Below, piece after piece: positions 59,601 through 64,000 of a DNA stretch of 64,000 nt. Made by a program: the position numbers and the translations under genes. The notes beneath the pieces were generated by a model, which ran no database searches, was not told the origin of the DNA, and saw nothing but the letters and a program-made list of their open reading frames with translations. The stretch comes from Monodelphis domestica (taxonomy: Eukaryota; Chordata; Mammalia; Didelphimorphia; Didelphidae): NCBI RefSeq assembly GCF_027887165.1, contig NC_077228.1, positions 210,467,135 to 210,531,134 of the forward strand, read 5' to 3'. Position 1 is the stretch's first letter; each line of letters opens with the position of its first letter.

Positions 59601-61075
59601 AGATAGAAAGTAAGGGTTAAAAAGTAAAAAAACAAGCCTGAGGTTCACCCCTGCCCTCCCCACAAGCAGTGCTAGCTCACACAGAGTCCTTCCAGCTCTG
59701 GTGGCCACTAGCAGAGCCTCTGAAAACTCCAGGTATCCTTCTGTGACCCTATGGTATGAGGCAGTAGGGAAGATCTTGATGCTAGCTCAAAAAAAATAAA
59801 ATAAAAGGAAAATAGAATTATGTAAGCTAAACTAACCTGTGGTAAACATGGAATTCTTCCAAAGCCAAACATGTGCTCAGATTATCTATGTTATTAGTCC
59901 CCTCCACCAGAGAGGATAATTAAGAGCTGTCTGCACATGGGAAAAGGCATGTTAAAAAGACAAGAGAATCGCTCCTTGGAAGGAGGAAGCCCAAAGTACA
60001 GAACAGACTTTCCACAGGCATTTATCATCCTTTATCACTGTCAGCGCTGGAAAGGACCTGAGATTGTCTAATACAAACCCCTCATTTTACAGAAAAGGAA
60101 GCTGAAGCTGGAGGAGGGACACCACTGATGTGGTGCTTTTGGGTTGGTAAAGCACTTTCTGGCCTTGAGGACCACTACGTGAGGGGGATGCTGTGGGTGT
60201 CATCAGACTTTTACAGAGGAGGAAAGGGAAGCTCAGAGAAGTCAGATGCAGTCAGATGCTTTAGCAAGGGACACATGGTGCAGAAATGTTGAGGTGCACT
60301 TTGAACCCAGGTCTTTCTTGAATTTAAATCTGGTCAGTACCTTCTACCCCACCCCACTCCTGCTGAGGGGCTGGAACTGCCCAAACATCATCCACCTGGG
60401 GCAGAGGTGAGACTAAGACAGCTGGATCCTCTTCCCCAGGATTTGGTCCTTTTTCTATCACACCCCTAGCCACTCAGGGAGTGTGAGGCAGAGCTGAGCC
60501 TGGTCCGTGGTCCTCCCTCCGGTTCTCTCCTGGTCACCCTGACCTTTAACCTATGGCTCACTAGGACTGGTATCATTAATCTTTTAGCTTTGTTCTGTCA
60601 TGTGGATGTGCCAAGTTATTTTTATTCAGATTACAGTATAAAACTTTTGTACTTTGGGGAATCTTTACAAGCTGAAATTTAATTACAAAGAATATTACCC
60701 TGTAAGAAAACAATATCTTGGAGCAGCTGGGTGGCACAAGGGATAGAGAGCCAGGTCTAGAGCTGGGAGGTTCTGGGTACAAATCTGGCCCTTGACATGC
60801 CCTAACTGTATGATCCTGCACAAGTCACTTAATCCCAATTGGCTGGCCCTTAACTCTTCTACCTTGGAATGGATACTTATAGATTCTAAGACAGAAGGTA
60901 AGAGTTAAAAAAAAAAAGAAAACAATACCTTTATTTTACTGAGTTTCATTTGGATTTTCTTTGACACAAAGTGAGACCAATATTTTTCTCCTAGAAAGTC
61001 CCAAAATATTCTTCCAAGGAAGGCGTTGACCCAGGCTTCCTGTTCTTCTTCGTGGGGCTGGGTCTCTGGTGTCAA
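32487..61075 (-). CDS. TEX2: TEX2, C-terminal part of the gene (7 coding exons, 319 codons plus stop)
   Basis: Testis-expressed protein 2 is an ER-anchored lipid-transfer protein, related to yeast Nvj2, that works at ER contact sites through an SMP domain. Exons in gene order: 60929-61075, 57196-57295, 51569-51701, 39523-39648, 37878-38087, 34811-34931, 32487-32609. Each has an AG acceptor and GT donor, and the phases agree (0, 1, 2, 2, 2, 0 at the six junctions). They total 960 nt. The product starts in the SMP domain (WVNAFLGRIFWDFL, LPYFMNELTLTELDMG, LETKMNLTKLGKEPL), passes an acidic serine-rich linker (ADSDEESSSAGSSDEDD), and resumes with RTSKIMRFVDKITKSKYFQK and IPPPPTDRIWYGFRKPPHVE. 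It ends at a TGA at 32487-32489. No frameshift or internal stop is seen, so the gene looks functional. The earlier exons, with the membrane and PH-like regions, lie beyond the right edge. The identification is from remembered family sequence. Confidence 0.95.
32834..33757 (+). mobile_element. Solo LTR, class I ERV type (copy 2)
   Basis: Starts TGTAAACCTT and ends CCTTGTCACA, with target duplication GCAG at 32830-32833 and 33758-33761. It matches copy 1 (650-1641) in inverse orientation, including the CACATGAGTGATAGGGACTG region and the pyrimidine tract. It lies in sense opposite to TEX2. It contains a 69-bp tandem duplication. Confidence 0.9.
33022..33192 (+). repeat. 69-bp tandem duplication inside the LTR
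   Basis: Two identical 69-bp units (33022-33090, 33091-33159) and a diverged partial third (33160-33192), each starting AAGGGCTGCAGCA. Copy 1 of the LTR has a single such segment. Confidence 0.95.
34811..34931 (-). CDS. TEX2: TEX2 coding exon F (SMP domain end)
   Basis: 121 nt, phase 2 in and phase 0 out. Acceptor TTTAAAG, donor CAG|GTGTGT. It encodes YGFRKPPHVELKARPKLGER and then EVTIVHVTDWIEKKLEQEFQ, the last strand and C-terminal helix of the SMP domain. Confidence 0.95.
35415..35612 (-). mobile_element. CORE-SINE, Mar1/WSINE1 type
   Basis: Reverse copy: CATTACCTTCTGTTCTAGCA through GTGCCACCTAGCTGCCC. Confidence 0.9.
35950..36118 (-). mobile_element. CORE-SINE, Mar1/WSINE1 type
   Basis: Reverse copy inserted in the old L1. 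Part of the head is lost. Confidence 0.87.
36240..36812 (+). mobile_element. L2, 3' end
   Basis: CTGACCATGTTGTTCCCCTG, CTCTGACATTTAGAGCCTTT, AAGGTCCTTGACAGGAGGAG and CACAGTAGGTGCTTAATAAG are LINE-2 landmarks. It lies between two L1 pieces. Confidence 0.85.
37878..38087 (-). CDS. TEX2: TEX2 coding exon E (SMP domain)
   Basis: 210 nt, phase 2 at both ends. Acceptor TTTGAAG, donor ATG|GTAGGT. It encodes YVGGYRTSKIMRFVDKITKS, KYFQKATETEFIKKKIEEVS, NTPLLLTVEIQECKGTLAVN and IPPPPTDRI, with the final W codon split into exon F. This matches the second half of the TEX2 SMP domain closely. Confidence 0.95.
38230..38340 (+). mobile_element. MIR remnant
   Basis: CTGGCTGTGTGACCCTGGAC CORE with a degraded head. 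Confidence 0.65.
38448..38622 (-). mobile_element. CORE-SINE, Mar1/WSINE1 type
   Basis: Reverse copy: TTAAGTGACTTGCCCAGGGT, GAGCTAACCTGCTGCC. Confidence 0.87.
39022..39200 (+). mobile_element. CORE-SINE, Mar1/WSINE1 type
   Basis: GGGTAGCTAAGTAGTACAGA head and CTAGCTGTGTGACCCTGAGC CORE. Confidence 0.86.
39523..39648 (-). CDS. TEX2: TEX2 coding exon D (acidic Ser-rich linker)
   Basis: 126 nt, phase 2 in and phase 2 out. It encodes FRPRAYCLADSDEESSSAGS, then SDEDDASELVGGDKQLAPG and TEG. This is a low-complexity acidic, serine-rich insert in the SMP region with casein-kinase-2-like sites. The acceptor is GCTTAG. The donor reads GAAGG|GTTTGT, weak at +3 and +4, yet it is the only GT that keeps the frame into exon E (GG + G gives Gly, then TAT). 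The weak donor may allow skipping; 126 nt is a multiple of three and the flanking phases match, so skipping would keep the frame. Confidence 0.92.
40625..40785 (+). mobile_element. CORE-SINE, Mar1/WSINE1 type, internally deleted
   Basis: GAGGCAGCTAAGTGCTTCAG head joins directly to the late CORE (TGTGGCCCTGGGCAAGTCAC) and tail. Confidence 0.83.
41385..41475 (+). mobile_element. L2/MIR-type fragment
   Basis: AATAAACACTCATTAAACAT, TATGCCACAGTGCTTGGCAA and CTGCCCTTAAGGAGCTC. Confidence 0.6.
41988..42190 (+). mobile_element. CORE-SINE, Mar1/WSINE1 type
   Basis: GAGGTAGCTAAGTGGCTCTG head, CTAGCTGTGTCACCCTGGGC CORE, TTCTAAGACAGAAGGTAAAG tail. Confidence 0.9.
44505..44685 (-). mobile_element. CORE-SINE, Mar1/WSINE1 type
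   Basis: Reverse, diverged: TTACTTTTTGTCTTAGAAAC through GAGTCCTCTAGCTGTCCC. Confidence 0.83.
45880..46070 (+). mobile_element. L2 3' end
   Basis: AAGAAGCCTTTCCTGATTCC, CTTTGAGAGCAGGGCTTATC and GGCACTCAGTGGTGTCTGGC. Confidence 0.8.
46215..46396 (-). mobile_element. CORE-SINE, Mar1/WSINE1 type
   Basis: Reverse: ACCTTTACTTTCTCTCTTAG through GTGCCACCTGGCCCCC. Confidence 0.86.
46514..46550. repeat. (GT)n microsatellite
   Basis: GT dinucleotides ending in imperfect GTGCATGTGCATATG. Confidence 0.9.
47400..47610 (+). mobile_element. L2 3' end
   Basis: AAGAAGCCTTTCTGGGCTGC and ATGGGAGCTCCTAGAGGGCA. Confidence 0.75.
47860..47990 (+). mobile_element. MIR remnant
   Basis: CACTGGCTTTGGAGTCAGAA, GACCTTGAGCAAGTCA and TTCTTCATTTGTCAATTGAG. 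Confidence 0.7.
48255..48395 (+). mobile_element. L2 3' end
   Basis: TAGAATATAAGCTCTTTGAG, GGCAGGAACTG and AGCACAGTGTCTAACACTAA. Confidence 0.82.
50450..50650 (+). mobile_element. CORE-SINE, Mar1/WSINE1 type
   Basis: GGCAGCAAGCAAGCTCAGTG head, CTAGCTATGTGACCCTGGGC CORE, TTCTAAGACAGAAAGTAAGG tail. TTCAACCAAA, partly repeated on both sides (50,440 and 50,648), is its target duplication. Confidence 0.92.
50745..51320 (+). mobile_element. L1 3' end, older family
   Basis: AAGAAATGGAAAAAATATAT, CAGCATCATGAGAAATGAAG, GAAGTAAGCAGAACTTGGAA and TTCATTAATATGTTGGTTGG follow the L1 3' UTR order. Confidence 0.8.
51569..51701 (-). CDS. TEX2: TEX2 coding exon C (SMP domain)
   Basis: 133 nt, phase 1 in and phase 2 out. 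Acceptor CACTTCAG, donor GAAGG|GTAAGG. It encodes GLWIDLEMSYNGPFLMTLET, then KMNLTKLGKEPLVEAFRVGE and IGREG. The flanking introns are 5.5 kb on the exon B side and 11.9 kb on the exon D side. Confidence 0.94.
52280..52446 (-). mobile_element. CORE-SINE, Mar1/WSINE1 type
   Basis: Reverse: AAACCTTTATCTTCCATCTT through GAGCTACCTAGCTGCCCCC. The middle is deleted. Confidence 0.87.
52455..52695 (-). mobile_element. MIR element
   Basis: AAGTTTGCAAAGTCCTTTAC, CTCTGTGAGGTAGG, ATGACTTGTCCATGGTTATG, CAGGCCTTCCTGATTCCA. Confidence 0.78.
53255..53400 (-). mobile_element. MIR-type remnant
   Basis: AGAAAAGGAAATTGAGGCCT and TCATCCAAGATTACAG. Confidence 0.6.
53589..54102. mobile_element. Non-autonomous hAT-type DNA transposon
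   Basis: Terminal inverted repeats of 16 bp (CAGGGGTCCCCAAACT against CAAGGGTCCCCAAACT, 15 of 16 equal). The element is flanked by 8-bp duplications TTCTACAG (53581-53588) and TTCTACAT (54103-54110), as hAT elements make. Sub-terminal GGCCAG and GGCCAC stretches are also inverted. The 514-bp interior carries no transposase; short open frames on both strands have no recognisable domain. Confidence 0.88.
54505..54705 (+). mobile_element. CORE-SINE, Mar1/WSINE1 type
   Basis: GGGCAGCTACAGGGCTCAGT head, CTAGCTATGTGACCCTGGGC CORE, ATTCTAAGGTAGAAGGTAAG tail with an A-run. Confidence 0.92.
55408..55655 (+). mobile_element. MIR-type CORE-SINE
   Basis: GGCAGCTAGGTGCTAGAGAG head, CAGCTGTGTGACTCTGGGCA CORE and TGTAAAATGGGAATAATAAT end. 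Confidence 0.85.
55880..56125 (-). mobile_element. MIR-type remnant
   Basis: GAAAACTGAGGCTTCACAAA, TTGAACCCAGGCCCTCCAAC. Confidence 0.6.
56505..56690 (-). mobile_element. CORE-SINE, Mar1/WSINE1 type
   Basis: Reverse: TTGTGTATTGATTCCAAGGT, TGACTTGCCCAGGGTCACAC, ending CACTATCCTTTCTACCCCC. Confidence 0.88.
57075..57150 (-). mobile_element. Mar1-type SINE tail fragment
   Basis: A T-run followed by AAACCTTTACCTTCCATCTT and TTGGCTCCAAGGCAGAAG. Only the 3' third remains, 46 bp from TEX2 exon B. Confidence 0.82.
57196..57295 (-). CDS. TEX2: TEX2 coding exon B (SMP domain)
   Basis: 100 nt, phase 0 in and phase 1 out. Acceptor CCTAG, donor CAAG|GTAAT. It encodes LPYFMNELTLTELDMGVAVP followed by KILQAFKPYVDHQ. 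This is the most conserved strand and helix stretch of the TEX2 SMP fold. A SINE tail fragment lies about 45 bp beyond its donor. Confidence 0.94.
57785..57975. mobile_element. Possible hAT/MER-type fragment
   Basis: AT-rich body with ATTACAAAGAAAACCAGTTA and an end CAGGTTACAGACCCCTGATC. It resembles the AT-rich non-autonomous hAT group by memory. No clear target duplication. Confidence 0.35.
59060..59205 (+). mobile_element. MIR remnant
   Basis: TAGTAGCTGTGTGAAGCTGG CORE and ATCTCCTTGCCTGTCAAATG. Confidence 0.65.
59210..59460 (+). mobile_element. MIR-type CORE-SINE
   Basis: CTAGCAGTGGGACCCTGGGC CORE, CATCTGTAAAATGTAGATAA, GTGAGGATCAAATGAGAGCA. Confidence 0.83.
59520..59625 (+). mobile_element. 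Mar1-type SINE, 5'-truncated
   Basis: Begins at the CORE (CTAGCTGTGTGACCCTGGGC) and ends ACTAAGATAGAAAGTAAGGG. Confidence 0.85.
60040..60330 (-). mobile_element. MIR-type remnant
   Basis: CCTCATTTTACAGAAAAGGA, a second ACAGAGGAGGAAAGGGAAGC, CTTTGAACCCAGGTCTTTC. Confidence 0.6.
60722..60915 (+). mobile_element. CORE-SINE, Mar1/WSINE1 type
   Basis: GAGCAGCTGGGTGGCACAAG head through TTCTAAGACAGAAGGTAAGA and an A-run. AAGAAAACAATA flanks both sides as its target duplication (about 60,705 and 60,917). It ends 14 bp from the TEX2 exon A donor. Confidence 0.92.
60929..61075 (-). CDS. TEX2: TEX2 coding exon A (start of the SMP domain)
   Basis: 147 nt, 49 codons, phase 0 at both ends. The acceptor follows a pyrimidine tract ending TTTTGCCAG; the donor is AAG|GTATTG. 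It encodes an acidic lead-in (PETQPHEEEQE), then WVNAFLGRIFWDFLGEKYW, the opening of the SMP lipid-binding domain, and ends KKIQMKLSKIK. A CORE-SINE sits only 14 bp downstream of the donor in the next intron (60722-60915). Confidence 0.93.
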
Positions 61076-61496
61076 CTGGCAAAAGACAGAAGATCAAAAG
61101 CAGTTAGATGTCTATCTTGGAACAAGGCATAGGCTTCCACTGCTCTACAGGCAGGCAATTGGGTGACTTTCATAGGTCGTGGTATTAGCCTTGGTTAGGA
61201 ATGACAATTACTACATTATATACAGACAACAGAAAACAAACACCCAGACATAAATCCTCACACCTTCCTGCATGAAGATGAAAGCTTACAGCCATTTCCC
61301 CCTTTTCTATCAGTCTGCCTATAGAACAGCTCTACATTTTGTACTGATTTGCTGGTATAGGCTGTCCTTTGTTCATCAGGGCAACATAACCCATCCATGG
61401 TTTCTCATCTTGGGTGACTTGTCCATACCTTCCCAGAAATTCTCCCAGAAATATCCAGTATACTGGGAGCCCTTCTTTAGGTCTTTCAACATTCTG

Positions 61497-61904
61497 TGGT
61501 GTGGTGGAAATTTATTACACCAGGACAAAACTCCAAGCTAAATAGGTTTATTCAGAGGAGGCCAATCTCACAATAAGGCCTGAATCTGGTCAAGACCAGA
61601 ACAAGAGAGCCTGAGCCTTAGGAGATAGCCTTTTTTATAGAGGAATCTTATGACATAGTGACAAAGTGATACAGTAAAAAATTAAAATAAAATAGATATA
61701 CATATCTTTCACAAAGGCAGGCCCTAACCAATGACACAAGTACTAAAGCAGCTGGAAAGTACAAAAATAATCACTATGGGTGGCAGCCCATGTCTGATTT
61801 TATGATTGACCTTTTTCAAGGCTTCTGCAATAAGAGGTTGGAGGCTAATTGTTTTTCTGCTGACAATTATTGTGTAATATTAGGAGTTAGCAGTTGAGTG
61901 CCCA
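61497..61904 (-). mobile_element. Short solo LTR, different family
   Basis: Plus-strand ends are TGGTGTGG and GTGCCCA, with TCTG duplicated at 61493-61496 and 61905-61908. In minus orientation an AATAAA sits near the expected place (61,548), about 50 bp from the 3' end. It does not resemble the other four LTRs. No internal retroviral genes follow. Confidence 0.6.
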
Positions 61905-62549
61905 TCTGACTGTCCTGTCACACACCCAAGAGCAATCCTCCACCTCCTGTCCAACTGTAAGATTAAAATTAATATCCAATAACTCCAAGTATCATATTTT
62001 ATAAGTATTATTAATCATTTGAAATAGAGGAAAAGTAAAGAACCTGAGTAAAGAGCAGTTTCCTGGACCAAGAAAGTGGGAGAAGAGAGGGTGGGGTTAC
62101 ACAAACTTTTATCTACAAAACGTAAGGACATAACATGGGGATGAAAGTAGGATTCTGGGAAATGAAGTCCTAGGGTACAAATTTCTAATTACACATGACT
62201 ATCTTGTCATACACAGAGAAGTATGTGGTGGGCTAAGTGGAAAATGTTTATAATTCTTATAAAGCAAACTATATTATTTGACTATTAACTCAAGACTAAC
62301 AATTAAGTTATTAAAATAACACAGAGGCTAATACTACTATAATCATAAAAGAAGACAGGAGGTTTCACACTCATAGTGGGAAATGATACAGTTCTGGAGG
62401 TATCTGTTCTCTCTTGCTCTTACGAGCTGAACAGCTCACTTCCTTTTAATTTTCCTGACTTATTTTGCACTAAGAGTTTAGTCAAATTGCCCATGATTAA
62501 AAACTAGAAATCTTTTCTGTCCTAGAATCAATACTAAGTATTAATTCCA

Positions 62550-62780
62550 ACAGGTGACAGGGTGGTGGTGGTGGCGGCGGCTTAGGGATAGAGCACCAAG
62601 CCTGGACGTAGGAGGACCTGGGTTCAAATCTGCCCTCAGAAAGTTTCTAGTTGTATGACCCTGGGCAAGTCATTTATTCCTATTTGCCTCAGTTTCCTCA
62701 TTTCCACTATCTTTCCTAAGAAAATTACAAATGGGGTCAGAGTTGGGATACAACTAAAATGACTGAACAATAAAAATTCC
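62550..62780 (+). mobile_element. CORE-SINE with BovB/RTE-type tail
   Basis: CTAGTTGTATGACCCTGGGC CORE, ATTACAAATGGGGTCAGAGT, TGACTGAACAATAA tail. A GGTGGTGGTGGCGGCGG run sits in the head. Confidence 0.83.
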
Positions 62781-63084
62781 AACTATCAAGCACAATGTTT
62801 AATAAATGTTTGTGAAATTAAATTGAGGAAGAGGTATTAGAAGCCTATGCATTTTGCTATTTCAACTATAAGCTCATACTAGGTTTTATTAGTTGCTATG
62901 ATAAACCTATGTATATAAAGTCCTTATAAGTTTTATCAATCTTCTTAATGTTGCTTTTTTAAAAAGCTAAAATCTTTGAATGCTCTCTACTTTGGGGAAG
63001 GGGATGAGTCTCCCTGAGCCTGTTTCTTCTCCTGAAATAGCTCTTTTACACCCCCTTCAAAGGGCTGTCATGAGGATCTAATCA

Positions 63085-63800
63085 AATGATAAAAATACTC
63101 ATAAAAAAGAAAGCTCCCAGCTACAAAATGATCCAACCATTTTGGAACACAATTTGGAATTATATAAGAAAAGAAAGTCACATATCCTTTTCTAGAACAA
63201 TCTAACTCCTGGGCATACCCCAAGGAGGTCAAGGATGGAGTGGGCCCCCATATACCACATATTTCAAAGCAGCACCTTCTGTGGTTGCAAAAAATTGGAG
63301 ATAAAAAATTGGTACTCCCTGAAAAACTGAACAAATCGTGGCATATGAAAGTAATGGGATGTCATAGTTCCCTAGAAATGAGTAACATGAAGAATTCAGA
63401 GATGCATATGAAGATTGGTATGAAGTGATACAGACTGAAGAAAGCCCAACCAGGAGAATATACACAGAGGGCAGCTAAGTGGCCCAGTGAAGTAAAAGCC
63501 AGGCTTAGAGATGGGAGGTACTGGATTCAAATCTGACCTGAAGGCATTTCCTAGCTGTGTGACCCTGGGGCAAGTCACTTAACTCTCCCCATTTAGACCT
63601 TACTGTTCTTCCTTGGATCCAATACTTCATATTGACTCTAAGAGGGAGGGTAAGGGCTTAAAAAAAAAACAGCAGAACTAGGATGAACTACAATAAATTT
63701 TGGTCTCAGAGAACAGTTGATACTTCCTTTTCCCTTGGAAAAAAGTTGGGAGTGAAAGGGTACAGAATGCTTAACATGCTATCATTTGAAGGCATTTTGT
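63085..63800 (+). mobile_element. L1 3' end, interrupted by a SINE
   Basis: Translates in part to the ORF2 C-terminus (TEKLNKSWHMKVMGCHSSLE pattern) and includes CTAACTCCTGGGCATACCCC, the counterpart of 2,900-2,940. It continues after the SINE with CAGCAGAACTAGGATGAACT. Confidence 0.8.
63470..63672 (+). mobile_element. CORE-SINE, Mar1/WSINE1 type, nested in L1
   Basis: AGGGCAGCTAAGTGGCCCAG head, CTAGCTGTGTGACCCTGGGG CORE and an A-run of nine. Confidence 0.9.
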
Positions 63801-64000
63801 TGAATAGTTTTGTTTAATTTTTTTTCTTTGTTTCAAGGGTGGGTTTGATACGGTGCTATGGTATCTTGGGAAATGACTGGTATACTGAGAAATAACCAAA
63901 CTATCAAGCCATCAAAAGCATACTTTAAAAAAATTAATTCTTAGGGGTAAATTAATTTGAATAAAATGGGTATACCTGCTAGTAGATGGGAAATCCAGTA

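Larger units (their letters stand above)
57296..60928. other. TEX2: TEX2 intron between exons A and B (3.6 kb)
   Basis: 57,310-57,780 and 58,440-59,050 show nothing recognisable. 58,300-58,400 and 60,040-60,330 are old SINE-like remnants. The rest is listed separately. Confidence 0.65.
61076..64000. other. TEX2: TEX2 intron upstream of exon A (partial)
   Basis: Runs off the right edge. It holds one solo LTR, two SINEs and an L1 3' end. 61,909-62,500 and 62,790-63,080 show nothing recognisable. Confidence 0.65.

Overview
This is a non-coding-rich mammalian window, almost certainly from a marsupial. Dozens of copies of a tRNA-derived SINE with a MIR-like CORE and an RTE-like tail (Mar1/WSINE1 type), a second CORE-SINE with a BovB/RTE-type tail, marsupial-type L1 copies and class I-type solo LTRs make up most of the DNA. 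I cannot tell the species from sequence alone. Two real loci are present; the rest of the open frames are repeat-derived or chance.

Right half (about 30,858-61,075, minus strand): the last seven coding exons and the 3' UTR of TEX2, the ER membrane lipid-transfer protein with an SMP domain. All seven exons have AG/GT boundaries and compatible phases and join into one frame of 319 residues plus stop. The N-terminal part of the gene lies beyond the right edge, and the sequence from 61,076 to the end is intron.

Centre (about 22,880-23,620, plus strand): a small CpG-rich, repeat-free locus that fits the snoRNA host gene SNHG25. It has a 5'TOP-like start near 22,987, a first intron carrying a C/D snoRNA (SNORD104) and, further on, an H/ACA snoRNA (SNORA50C). 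The assignments rest on guide pairing: the C/D guide pairs with 28S rRNA, and the two H/ACA pockets pair with 18S rRNA around U34 and U105. SNHG25 and TEX2 converge tail to tail, the arrangement I recall from human 17q between ERN1 and TEX2. ERN1 itself is not visible and would lie beyond the left edge.

Left part (1-22,800): intergenic and repeat-dominated. A near full-length, dead L1 (minus, 2,283-about 9,920) is split by two solo LTRs in opposite orientation, each with its own 4-bp target duplication. A second, older L1 (minus, 13,225-about 17,110) carries a pyrimidine microsatellite of almost 600 bp and an LTR fragment. Two more solo LTRs of the same broad family sit at 650-1,641 and 32,834-33,757 and also keep 4-bp target duplications. 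A 514-bp hAT-type element with 16-bp inverted ends and an 8-bp duplication lies in a TEX2 intron (53,589-54,102).
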